A DNA stretch of 64,000 nucleotides from Aphrophora alni. Lineage: Eukaryota > Arthropoda > Insecta > Hemiptera > Aphrophoridae. Below the pieces are notes generated by a model. It was given only the letters and a program-made list of their open reading frames with translations. It did not search any database and was not told the DNA's origin. The stretch covers positions 107,921,762 through 107,985,761 of the forward strand of contig OY740769.1 in NCBI GenBank assembly GCA_963513935.1, read 5' to 3'. Shown here in pieces: positions 26,346 to 38,110 of the stretch. Made by a program: the position numbers and the translations under genes. How positions within the stretch are numbered: the stretch's first letter is position 1; every line of letters begins with the position of its first letter.

Positions 26346-28790
26346 GAGGTCAACCAGAGCTTCAGAAATTTGTCCCCAAGGTAAAAAAAGGGGGGAAGAT
26401 ATTAGGCATCAAAATTGAAATGAACGCAATTTTAAAACAAGTAATGAAACATAAGATTTCGTAGTACACTGAAAAATAATTTTGTAAATTATTCTATTAA
26501 GAAAACAAAAGAAAATAATTAAATAGTCAGAAAACTAACTAATTTTAGAAATGTGTTTAAAGCTACTCTTTTTTATTTATAAATCCTATAATCACCTCAA
26601 AAGTTTGCCATCATACTTACAGGAGACTTGGACTATTTGTTCTACATAAGTTCACTTGTACATCATTCTAATTTTACATAACCCTAGCTAAATCGATTAA
26701 ATTATTTTTTATTTTGAATAATTATTATTAGAGGAATGGAAAAGCTAGTTTTAATTAAATTGTACTAAAATAGTCACAAATAATTGTAACTTCATTGTAG
26801 GTCTAAACGAATCACCTGAAGAGCCCAATGACATTTATAACATCAAAGACTTTCTAAATGCATTGTGATTTTCTAAAAACCATATATTTCTCCAAGCCAA
26901 TAATATGTCCATAATATGCCTACGTATTAAATTTAATTAAAATCCAGTTTGCAATGTAACTAAGAAAGTCTTTAGATTGTTTTAATTTTTTTACATAATA
27001 TGAGATCACATAACGTTTACGCAAGTATAATTACAACTTTTATAAAGTAAATGCAATACTCTTAGTAACAATTTATGCACAGGTGCAGTTGTCCTTCTCA
27101 CTTCAAATTGGATTTACCTCTATATAAATTAAAGATTTGTCTCCAAAAATAAACTTAAAATCATATGGAATTTCAACAAAATACCCTATAATCTAATATC
27201 TCTACAAGGATTCCCTGAAGAACAAAAACACTTTTATTTTTATTCGGGGAATCCTCATTTTTGTTATCCTAAATTTCGCCACAGTGCTGCTTGGACATTT
27301 GTTAAAATCTGTGCAGTAGTAAATTAATTTAGATTAATATAGCAGAGTTTCCGTTTATTATTTTTGTTAGTATTTGTAAGATTTACAAGTAAATTTATAC
27401 TAATGAGTTGTTCTACAATCTGTGGTTAAGCGTTAACCTTAGATTTGCGAGAATATTGTTTAGCCGTTACAACACTTTAACCTTATTATAACTAAAAGTT
27501 TAAACAGAAATTGTTAAACCGGTCTAATACTAGCGTACACATGCAATAAAAAAAACTGCATAATAATAACTTGATAACTGTGTTGATCTATAACTTCATC
27601 AGATGTTCATCTTTAATTAAATATGGCCTCCATTCGCTTTTCTAAGGCGGTGACTGGGTCTTGTATATTCACATAACTAAATTAAGCTTCACTTGTTACT
27701 CTATTACAAAGATAATCCCACATTGATTCATCAAGCTCTGGCAGGTTTACCATCGTCTACGTTAATAGCTTAACTGTATCCTTACCCAATAAGTTGATTT
27801 ATGTTGTAAATACAAAAATTACATTAGCACGAAAATGAAATAGGTGATACCTTTTAATTATTAATTAAAACAAATTTAGACTATATTTAGGCTATGATAT
27901 ACAATTTTCATATTTTGGTGATATACCATGACTAATAAAGTGAAACCAATACAAATTCAATCCAATTTTTAATGTTGGCTATTGAGTTATCTTGAATCCT
28001 TCTAAATATGTTTGTATTTCTCATTGTTCTGATAAATTATATTGTTCTCGTCATTTAAATAACTGTAATATATAATTTTACATTACAATTTAATTTTTAA
28101 AACAAATACCGGAATTACCGAAAATATGACGTACACTTTCTCACATATTTTATTTCCGAGTCCTATTCAAATAGGCTTACCCTGTTTAGACAATTAAAGT
28201 TAATAAATCATCTTATAACAAAGATGACAATGTGGATACATTAACTGGAGAAGTAGACAAGTAAATTTTGTTCTTCACGGGACAATTTCCAAGATTTTAC
28301 TAATACTGTAAATGACTTGAACCTAACAAGGTTTGTAGTTCAAAATATTACAATTTGTTTTCCATTCGCTAAACTTGTATTTCTTTATACATATAAATTA
28401 TAGCCTTCACTCAAGACACTATCTTGCCTCATATTTCTGGATGGAATTTAATAATAATTAAGTTAATTTCAACAATGATTATATTAGTTTTCTTGGGTTA
28501 ATAAAACGAACGAAATTTACAATTAACCTTCAAAGTGAATGTAATTACTCGTCAAACACTGTAAATTTGAATAAGTTGAAATTTTATTAATTCATATTTT
28601 GTAAAATGCCACAAAATTTTCATAATTGAATCAGTTATAATAAAAAATCTTAAGAACAATAACGACTCAAAATATATTGACCAATTATTCTTGTTCCCTT
28701 CCAGCTTTCACGCTATTATGGTATTTGAAATCTATGAGTCTCTTTTCTATAAGGTGACTATGGTCGAGATGGTTTTATTGGCTTTAAAAA
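26346..28790. other. AT-rich tract with a small inverted repeat
   Basis: AGGATTCCC (27207-27215) and GGGAATCCT (27247-27255) form a 9-bp stem around a 31-base loop. Positions 27600-27770 read on the minus strand give a coding-like stretch (LPELDESMWDYLCNRVTSEA then a stop, then NIQDPVTALEKRMEAI) that resembles the tail of a DDE transposase. The family could not be assigned. Confidence 0.35.
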
Positions 28791-28799
28791 AATTTGTGT

Positions 28800-29450
28800 G
28801 TGTTTTAAAGAAATTTTAATGACATGTATGCCACGAGTACCGATCCCTTGAAGCGTTAAGTCTTGATTCACGTGCATCGATTCCAAGTCGCCCAGAATCA
28901 CTATGGGACACTTGGGCGTCAAAGTCGGAAGGGGAGTGTAGACCCCGTTGTACGTCTTTAGTCTTCTTAAAAAGAGTGATTCTTATATTCCACCGAGTGC
29001 TGTTTCATTAACCTTTATGTAATTTACGTTTTCTAGGAGACAATAGGCACCAACACTATCAGTAGTGTTAGCCTACCTCTTCCCATGATATTATTACCCC
29101 ATGTGGGTTGTTATAGAGCTAAGGTTAATTCATATGCCGCGGTATATGTAGCCCAAGTGTAATTTTGATAATTACAGGTTCTGTTTATGTTAAGAAAATT
29201 GCTGAATTAACTCTGACTGGGAGGTGTGTGGTATTGGTAATTTGCCTGAAGTTCTTTCACAATGGCCTATCAAGTTCGCTAGGGTAGACCTCACTTTCAC
29301 CTGCACGAATTTATTAACTGGTTAAATTACCATCAATTAATTAACCAATTCTCCGCTATACGATTTACACTATTGACTGAATGTACTTGATAAGCTGCCT
29401 TGTAAATGCCGTTGCTGGTGAAACCATGGTCGGCAAGACTCAATTAAATT
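28800..29450. other. GC-richer, repeat-like block
   Basis: The base composition stands out from the flanks, with gactatggtcgagatgg, accgatcccttgaagcg and ggagtgtagaccccg in the first part and gccgttgctggtgaaacc near the end. A short inverted repeat, caacactatcagtagtgtt (29051-29069), lies inside. The block has no open frame of note. It looks like untranslated sequence of an old transposon, but no second copy lies in the window and I do not recognise the family. Confidence 0.35.
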
Positions 29451-29653
29451 GTAGAATTTACTAAATATTGTGTTTGTTTTTTCATTAATTCTCCGCTAAA
29501 GTATTAAATTCTTGATTAGTAAACTACTGGCATAGTATTAAAATTAACAGTTTTAATGAACAGCTGTTAGTTTCAGTGCATGTGTGTTTTTTGTGAAACG
29601 TAAAGAAATTTCGTCTTGCAATCAGAATAAGTGACGTACTTATTACTGGGAAC

Positions 29654-29742
29654 GTTGAAATGATTCACCACAATGTCCGCCCACACACTGGTATACAACA
29701 TCTCTTCATGACGCGGAAATATCCGATCATCTCTCTACAACC
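29654..29742 (+). pseudogene. Fragment of a mariner-like transposase (probable)
   Basis: One frame reads VEMIHHNVRPHTGIQHLF. Mariner transposases carry HHDNARPHT around the second catalytic aspartate; here HH-N-V-RPHT fits with the aspartate codon deleted. The neighbouring codons no longer match well and the SPDLAP third-aspartate block is not found, so only a short piece is recognisable. It lies about 200 bases after the GC-richer block at 28.8-29.45 kb, which may belong to the same insertion. Confidence 0.45.
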
Positions 29743-29759
29743 GTGACCACGCAATAAGT

Positions 29760-32700
29760 GATTTCCATATGTTACAACATTTGAAATTCATTTTTACTGG
29801 CTGTTGCTTCCAAGAAAAGGACAATATTAAACATACTCTTAAAATGTTGATAACATCGATTCATTATCTTTCTAAAATGAAAGGATTTAACACATGGCAT
29901 ATCTCATTGACAAGTGTCTCAAGAATGCGGAAACTATGTCAAAACTTTGAAGCAAAATAGCAATTATATATTTTAAAACTGAATTCTGCTTTTGCCTATT
30001 AGAAGGAAACCCCATTAGAATTTAATTGGTGTACATCTTTGTAAGAATTATTAGAGAAAAAGAATTTGATTTTTCATATTTAATATTAATACTTGTAACT
30101 ATTACAAAATTTGTTTGTCACAAAGTATACCACTGTTCTAGTTGTTTAAACAACATTCTACTCCGTTAATCTTTATGTATAAACAATAACTATAACATAA
30201 GTAAGCGTTAAAGAAGTAACTAAATATGATTTCAAAAAAATATTTTGAAAAAAAATAAATCTTTAAAATCCATAACTGTGTTTAAAACATGTTTAGAGTA
30301 GAAAAATTATAAACAACAACACCTTCTCTAACAATTCGTGAGATAAGCTTGGGTGTAAATCCAATATATTTTCTAAACATACTGCATATAGTAACCAGCC
30401 TTCAAATGAACTCGTCAATATTGCCATTTGTATTTAATTACAACCTTCCATAGTTGTGCGCACCTCTAAATTGATTTTCTTGTTACATTGTGACAATCAG
30501 GTTTATATTTCGGTACTTTTTTCTAATTTGGCTTAAGTATATACATATATTTAGAGCATGTCCATGATCACTTGTTTTCCTATAACGTATTTAATAGGTT
30601 TACGTCTATATTTCTAAACTAATAATATTTGTTAACATAGCTTATTTCCGTCTACAGTCCTTTGTAAAGGGACTATGGATTTCGGATATCATGCCTCTAT
30701 TATCAAGTCGATTATAAACGTTTATACAGTTATTCACATAGTTTCAATTAAAATCAACACAACACAAAACACTTAAATAGCTTAACACGTAAATAAATCA
30801 GTAAATTTAGTCCATCGGTGTTTATATAGAAAGAAATAAGGCATTTTAAAAAATGTATTATTCATGTATATATTTCATTTATCTTAATTGATAATATATT
30901 ACATAATATATATGTTTTATTATTTGTCTAAAAATAAAAATAGATGCATTACATGTAGCATGTCAGTTTGAACGTGAGTTTGAGTGTTTTACGGCTCTTT
31001 CTTTATAAGATGGCGTTTAATGCATTCTTGAATAGTTACGTTGTAATAAGAGCCCTAATGGTACCTTTTACGTTCTCTTACGAACTTCGTACCTCGAAAA
31101 TGTAGATCCATTAGAGGGAAATCTAAGAAACCACTTTATGTGTTAAAGGACTTGAGAGTATTCAAGATCATTTTTCCATTGAACATATTGACTATCCAGA
31201 ACTTTAATTGTAGTTTTCCTATGACCTAATATTGTATTACCAATCCAAATAAATAAAACTTGTTCTACATTCGGTATATATATATTAGGCTATAAGGGGT
31301 TTAGTTTTTACACAAAATATCTTTAAATTGTGCATAATTTACTTACATTTTATTGAAAGAAGTATGTACTGTAAACAATCTAAAGGAAAAAGCTCTCCAT
31401 TTTTTTGTTAAAACAACATACGCTTGGTACAATATTTACAGGACGTATTAGGCTATACATTTAAGATTTATAGGACACATAAAAAAAGACCATCCACGAA
31501 CCAATTGCTTAATAAAAAGGGTCTTTGAAGTATACGCTAATATATTCCTAACTGTTATAAATTTATGCATGTCAAACAAAACGTTTAAATTTCAAGAACT
31601 TTTTTACAGTTTAATAAAACACCTCAGTGAAATCCGCTGACTTGGTTTATTTACATATTTTCCTTCAGTATATTTGAGATCCATGATAAAAAATTAATAA
31701 ACTATTTCTAAGTACTTAGATTTTATATATTTACGTACCATATTTTTTGTAAAAATTGAGGCCTTTAAAATGTTATAACAGCTAATTTAATTTTATGTAT
31801 TAAAATTGTAATTCATATGTAAACAAAAAATAATAATTAAATTTATAATATTAGTTGAAGCGAAATAATATATTACTTTATCATGATTGGTTATTAATAT
31901 TATTTCAATTTTATTTTTCAGTAACAATAACGAGTTAAACATGTAATATTAACATTTGCAGACAAACATTTAACAATAACATTTATCTCAAAAGACAAAA
32001 AATTCAGCATGAGTAAAAACCCTACTTCTCTTATTATATTCACTACTAAACCATCATACACAGAATGGATTAAAGTTAGTGTTTATATTTTGTTAAATGT
32101 ATTTTTTAAATATTTTATAGTTCGATGGCAAATCAATAACGTGTTTTATAGATTTTAATGGTCAATAAATAATTCAGATTAACAAATAAAAAAGAGCAAT
32201 AAGAACTGTTTCTTAAATAAAGACAAAACAAATTTTAAAGTTTCACAAATAACCTACGTTCAAATGAAGAACATAAACATGAACAAAACGTAGACGAGAA
32301 TTAAATCAATTCTGCGGCTAATTAAATGTAAAAATTTTGGTTTAAGACAGATATAAACTCATGACAAAAAAGTATTTAATTTTCAACAAAACAAGGATAA
32401 TTCCATCTTATCAAAATATGTTATAGCAAAATAGTTTTTTTAATAAAAACTGTGCATAATTTTGAATTTAATTTAAGCATCAAGCCATGCTTAAAACATT
32501 TAAAACCTTAATATTAACATCATGTAATATCCATCGTTGCACTATTGTATTAAGATCTGACTTAGTCAGCTCTTCTAGCTGTACACTGTTCTCACGCAAT
32601 ATCTAGTTAACCAATCAAAACATTTGAACCAAATAGGTAAGGAGCACTTTTGAGAAATCTATCGATAAATCACAATTAGTTGCAATTGATGCAGGATAAG

Positions 32701-35300
32701 GAGAAAGGCAATGATAAAATAAATTAATATTAAAATAAATCAGATATACTCATTATCAAGCGTTTACGAAATATGATATTGGTGCAACGGATTGTAATGA
32801 GTTAATTTCATATAATTCAAAGAACACATGCAAAATAATTACATAAATAATAGCTTTTATTTTTTAAACATTTTCGATGGATTTGAGCCTATGTTGTAAG
32901 ATGTGTTATTTAATATAAACAAAAAACGAAAATCTATTTATGGTAACGAGCGTCCGTTCATGGTGAAATCCCATTAAATAGTAAAGAAATTAAAATAATA
33001 CTATTGTACTATCTACAATATTTATTGAGCTTTGCCGACCTAGGTTTCTACAGTTACGGAATTCTCATAGGAGCCATTAATAAACCAAGGAAGCAATATA
33101 CATAGCAAATACCACACTCCCGTTAATAGCTAATTGATTAGAGGAACTAAAGGGATCAAGACATGATTAATTGTTGTAGGATTGGTTAGCGATTCTTTCA
33201 AAATGTTCAGAAAACCTACTTACCCAGATACAGTCACATTTTTTAAATTTTTACATCCGATCTGTCACAAATATTACATACTGTAATATTCAGGCTAGTC
33301 TATGTCACCTACAGATTTCAATACGGAAGTGATTATTTAAAAAATAAAGTAATCAATAATTATAATTTTAATTTAATTGTTGCGATTTTACGTTAAAAAC
33401 TAAAAATTAAAATACTTAATCAATTCCATAACGCTCAATGTAAGAATAAACGCAGACATTAAAAATTGTAAAGTTAAACTTAACAAAATTACTTTTAAAA
33501 TTCCTATTTTAATAATATATGTGGTGTAAACATATCTCTGTTTTCAATTGTTCTGACAATATAACACAATTTAATGTAAATAAGGAAGACAAGAGGAAAA
33601 CATTAGGTTTATAAAATTTCTTGTATTGAATGTGATTGTGAATAAACAGGACAATCTGATAAACTTGTAAATAATAAAACTAAAGAACCTGTAAATTATA
33701 AAAGTATACATAGTAAATCTGGCTCTAATTTTTCAAATAATTTATTTCACACAGACCACAATTTTAATCTTAAACTAAATGTTTTAAAGTAATGTATGAA
33801 AATTAAACAACTTAGAAGGTTTAGATATTAATAAATCCTTTTTTTTAATCTACTCCCCCCCCCTTACTTAATGTGAGTGTTTTTATGATTTAAATCCTCT
33901 AAATATCTCTTATTTTACTCGTTAGGTCACTGTCCTTTTAGTCAACTTTGCTTTATTCCTTCACCCATCCCAATCTTTTATCTTGTTGCCATACCTATAT
34001 ATATATATATATTAGATGTCCGTCTTATTTTAATAATAGGCTGATAATGACTAACACTGAATCATATTTAGCTTAATAAAATTAATTTTTAGAAACTACT
34101 GTTAATTTCTTCCGTTCTGTGTTGATCAATCTGATAAGTTGATTTATTTGATAACGTATAACATGACGTCGTATTTATTATAATAATTTATTATAATAGT
34201 TTTATAAAACTTTTGGTGAGATGAAAAAAAAAATACACAGATTTTATTATTTTTTTCAATGAGTTTATAGTAAACAAAAATTTAATGATTATTATAAAAA
34301 GAACATGAACCTGTGGTGTGCCTGTATTTTTAAGCCTATAACTCCTCATTAAAATAAATTATACCCTAGTCAACTTTTAGAGAGACAGTTTAGTATTCAA
34401 GTATTGAATGAAAGTAAATAATTGAAATAATGGCTGCATGAATACAAAAGAAACAATAGGGTTCCAATTAGAGATATGCTGATTCAGAGCTTGATGGTTA
34501 AAAACTCAAATAAATAAATTGTCTACCTTTTGTTAAAACAATACAGTACTATTTTACCATATATCTCCACGAATTTTGTTCAATTAAAGTCATTTTTCTA
34601 AGATGGGTAAACTATTTTTATACACAAAATCTAAGCAAATGAAATATACTTGTCACTACTTGCAAAGAAATACTTATCAAGAAATAACAGTAAAAAATAT
34701 TTTTTAAATGAGCTTATAACGCCTTCTAGAGGAACGATGTTTTTTTCAACTAATCAAGTGATTTTGATAAAACCTCTATTTGTGAAACCTTGACTTGCAT
34801 AAAAAATACGATATGTGAATAATTTGTAATATAGAAAATATAATTCAAAACTGTTCATTTTTAGTATATTACATTTTAAATAATTACTGTAAACTCTAAT
34901 TTTCTTTAATATTCAGTTTTAAAATTTTAATTTATAAAAAAAATAACATCATCATAATATAATCGGAATTGCTTAGGTCTGTTTTGAAATATTCAACATT
35001 CTAAGACGGCATCATTTTTTTTATAATTTACTGATTATTACTGTATAAGAATTGAACTTACTGAAAAGGAAATAGCCATGAATACTTTTGTTGCTTTTAG
35101 CTTTTGGCTTTCTTTATAGATGTAGGAAAATATCTCTGTATCTTTTCATTTTCCATTAAAACAATTTAATTAATACAAGATTACCTAGATGACCATCGAT
35201 TAGTACCTAAGTTGGTTAATAATGTATCTTTTGTTTTTCAATGATTCTCATATCAACTTCAGATCTTAAAAACAGGAAGTGTAGGTCAATTGGTTTTTTG
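29760..35300. other. AT-rich tract without a supported gene
   Basis: The open frame at 29769-29960 (+) has no recognised domain. A short hairpin (AGTCCTTT ... AAAGGGACT) lies at about 30656-30675, a run of nine C at 33855-33863 and a short (AT)n at 33993-34011. Nothing else is supported. Confidence 0.45.
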
Positions 35301-35301
35301 A

Positions 35302-35334
35302 TTGTTTTTTGATTGTGGAACAATCAAAAAACAA
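35302..35334. repeat. Perfect 15-bp hairpin with 3-base loop
   Basis: TTGTTTTTTGATTGT (35302-35316), loop GGA, then the exact complement (35320-35334). A second copy of ttttttgattg lies just before the left arm (35294-35304), so the hairpin may have arisen by template switching. The stem is AT-rich and is not followed by a T run, so a polymerase III terminator role is unlikely. Confidence 0.85.
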
Positions 35335-35975
35335 GGACATTAGTCAATTGAGGTTACAAAAATTATAAATTTTTCAAAAGATTATAGCTATTCACATATG
35401 AAACCAAAACATACATAATTATTTAAAAAATAATAATAAATGAAAATAACACAACCGCCATTGATTGCTAGACTATAATAAATATCATTCTAAATTCTGT
35501 TTGTCATTTGATTTCTCAGAGAAGTTCTAATCATTAGTATTTTATTTAAAACTAGCTGTGCTGGCGTAAATATGTGCCTGATTATAACTTGCATGTTTGT
35601 TTACGTAATCATCTCAGGCTGCATCTCTCGTAGTCGCTTCACAAGGTGACTTTCTTACTAAATCACCTACGACCTTTGAAAGGAAGTTATTTTAATAATT
35701 ATTCCCTCAATTCTAAATATCGTTTTATATACGCTCAAACTTAACTTTATTATTAATAAAATGTATAGTGTCACTGAAATTCCAAAAAATGCACTGGGGA
35801 ATATAGATTTTCTTTTAACCTCTGACCAAAAAAGCTACTACACTAACTAAAAAAAATTCATTTCCAATTAGCTTTCAAATCTGTTGCTGACAATAACATG
35901 TTGTACCGTAAAATTTTAATAAAACTAGTCCATAATATGTCAAAAAATCTTGATTTTTCTATTTTTGTGCAGAGA

Positions 35976-36140
35976 GTAGATTGTTTTCTCTTTTATGTTC
36001 TAGTTTAACACTTAATTCAAAAGTTGCTTTATAGTCAAAACGTCTTGTACAAGAATGATGGCAAATATCTAATTAAACCATATTAATAATATGAAAAATC
36101 CATCATTATCAAATAACTTTAAAACCAGAAAAATAACAAG
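35976..36140. repeat. Dispersed repeat, copy 2 (first copy at 16409-16570)
   Basis: It shares the blocks ttttctcttttatgtt, aatgatggcaaatatct, aattaaaccatattaataat and aaaaccagaaaaataac with the earlier copy in the same order. It includes gtcaaaacgtcttg, the counterpart of gttcgaaacttcatt in copy 1. Confidence 0.6.
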
Positions 36141-37280
36141 GTATCTTGGAAATTACTATGCCAACTACAAACGAATTTTCAGTACCAATTAATTATCATT
36201 CAAACCATGTACTTACCAACTTTGGCACTCACAAAATATGTGCATGTTATCGTTAAATATTGTAAGACAATGTGCTGCATTTGTCACAAATTCATCTGTT
36301 TTTTATAATTATTACAAGTGCAGACAAATATTGTTAAACTTGGGAATTATTAAATCAAATAAATACGTAAAACCTGATCAGATATCGTATCTCTATAGGA
36401 AATTCGTATCTACGATTCTTGAGTGACAAGATAACAAACACAGGCGGCGATAGATGTTGTATTTTTTATACTTAGACATTTTGGTATCGAATGAGGGTTT
36501 GGGAAAAACTATATGTAATGTTTCTGAGCCATTTTTTCTAATATTTAACTAGATCTAACTAGGATCTTTAACTGATCCTAAAAATGATAATTATACTAAC
36601 AACTTCAACAATCATAATATTAGGAAACACTATATCTGCTGCTGTTTAGTCATATAAGTCTACCAGAATCATTTAATACTTGTCTACATCTAACGTTTAT
36701 TTCTAAGTACACTTATAAACCGACTTTTATTTTTGGTGTTAGAGAGGAAGTTTTCTTGTCCTGTTTGGAGATGCATATATTCATCAACTTTGTATTCCAT
36801 GCAACTATGTGCTGATTTACGATTATCAGCAATTTGTAGTGCGGTATTCTCCGTAACTGTCAAAAACTACCGTTACATTTTAATTATAGTTTTTTAAAAT
36901 TTAACATGATTTTCACAAATCGACTGAAATGACGACGCCCGTCAGCCATTTCGTACGATGAAGGAACATTCCCCATCATAGACGTAAACAATATTATTTA
37001 TATTGCTTATTATTTCTCTTCGATTGTATCTTTTTAAGGCAATCACACAAATAATATTTTTTGTTTACTTAGTCTACATTCATTGAAAATCGACAGAGGA
37101 TATGGTACCAATTAGTTACTTCGAAAGCATTACATTGCCCACCAATCCACTTGCTAACTTCTTTGATAATAAAAACTAACAAAACCTAATCGTCACCAAT
37201 TTTTCAATCAAAATGTGGAAATAACTATGGACATCATCTTTAAAGAACTGTTTAAATATGTGCTTAAACTTGCTTCTCTC

Positions 37281-37284
<4 letters not shown>
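36141..37284. other. AT-rich sequence without a supported gene
   Basis: The open frame at 36238-36426 (+) carries no recognised domain. No RNA or mobile element is evident. Confidence 0.45.
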
Positions 37285-37346
<62 letters not shown>

Positions 37347-37360
37347 ATATAATATATATT
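37285..37360. repeat. (AT)n microsatellite
   Basis: About 60 bases of uninterrupted AT, then two phase breaks (attata, taatat). Confidence 0.95.
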
Positions 37361-37504
37361 AACTACATTAGTTATCGTACTATATATAATATTTAACACG
37401 GCCTCAGGTTAAATCGATATTTGATTAAATCGAACTGACAACGGTCAAGTTTCAATTGTTTTTAAAATGGAACACTTTGATGTACAAATAAACGATTTAA
37501 TAGC

Positions 37505-37615
37505 ATATTTCATCACTAGGACCAAAAGTGAAGATTTTCGATACAAGCTCAAGCTCGGCCGTTAAACTTGAACTTGTATCGAAAAGGTTCACTTTTGGTC
37601 CTAGTGATGAAATAT
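37505..37615. mobile_element. 111-bp fold-back element
   Basis: The outer 28 bases (37505-37532, from ATATTTCATCACTAGG) are exactly complementary to 37588-37615 (ending CCTAGTGATGAAATAT). Inside them TTTTCGATACAAG and CTTGTATCGAAAA pair again, leaving a small GC-richer loop (gctcggccg). The whole element therefore folds into one long, slightly imperfect hairpin. Perfect outer arms imply a recent origin or gene conversion. It has the shape of a miniature inverted-repeat element, but no second copy is present and no target duplication was confirmed. The open frame 37528-37737 starts inside it and is not supported as a gene. Confidence 0.8.
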
Positions 37616-37904
37616 ATTTTTCGTTATACTGCAAACAATATAAGAAAACAAATTCACAAAAACTAAAATGTTATAACCTATTTACATTCAAACGTTTGGA
37701 CAAGTTACACAAGTTTGCAGCTATTACAGCAATTTAGTTTGTGTTAGTGGTACTTATTTATAAAATCGATGGTAACAGCTGTTTTATCGGTTATTTACAA
37801 TCGAGAGTACGGGTTGTTTTTCTATAGATTCATTACAATCGTTAATTAATTCCTATAAGCGATGTAACAGCTGATGATCTCGACCTCAACTGATATTTTA
37901 GATT

Positions 37905-38110
37905 TTTAATTATTTGATTTTTCCGCTTATGCGAGGTAATTAATTGGAAACTCAAAATTGCAGCAACTAAAGTCAAGTGAGAAGTCTACGCCCTGTACTG
38001 GGAAGCGACTAGGATAGCTCAGTGGTAGAGCATTGGCGCGTAAAGCCAAAGGTCCTGGGTTCGATTCCCGGTCTAGGTCGTATATTTTTCACTTGAAATA
38101 TTATTGATAT
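37905..38110 (+). repeat. tRNA-bearing repeat, copy A
   Basis: The element runs as aattatttgatttttccgct (37909-37928), about 75 bases of flank (including ggaaactcaaaattgcagc and gtcaagtgagaag), the tRNA-like domain (38008-38078), then cgtatatttttcacttgaaa. The same order occurs, reversed, at 51491-51690 and 51730-52010. The flanks hold a short inverted repeat (caagtgagaa / ttttcacttg) around the tRNA-like domain. The long conserved 5' flank is unlike a standard SINE, where the tRNA head is the 5' end. Confidence 0.8.
38008..38078 (+). tRNA. tRNA-like domain, copy A (pseudo-tRNA; nominal anticodon GTA)
   Basis: This is a 71-nt cloverleaf. The acceptor ACTAGGA/TCTAGGT has one A-A mismatch and two G-U pairs. 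The D arm is GCTC/GAGC and the anticodon stem TTGGC/GCCAA. The 7-base loop GCGTAAA puts GTA at positions 34-36. The T arm is CTGGG/CCCGG with loop TTCGATT. The internal promoter boxes (TAGCTCAGTGG and GGTTCGATTCC) match consensus perfectly. Position 33 is C instead of the invariant U, there is no intron as eukaryotic tRNA-Tyr would have, and three copies lie in a repeat. It is therefore better seen as a tRNA-derived domain than a working tRNA. The boxes could still drive polymerase III transcription. Confidence 0.7.

Noticed and set aside
36238..36426. 62-residue open frame downstream of dispersed repeat copy 2
   Set aside because: No domain, and no counterpart after copy 1 at 16.5 kb, so it is not part of the repeat and has no support as a gene.
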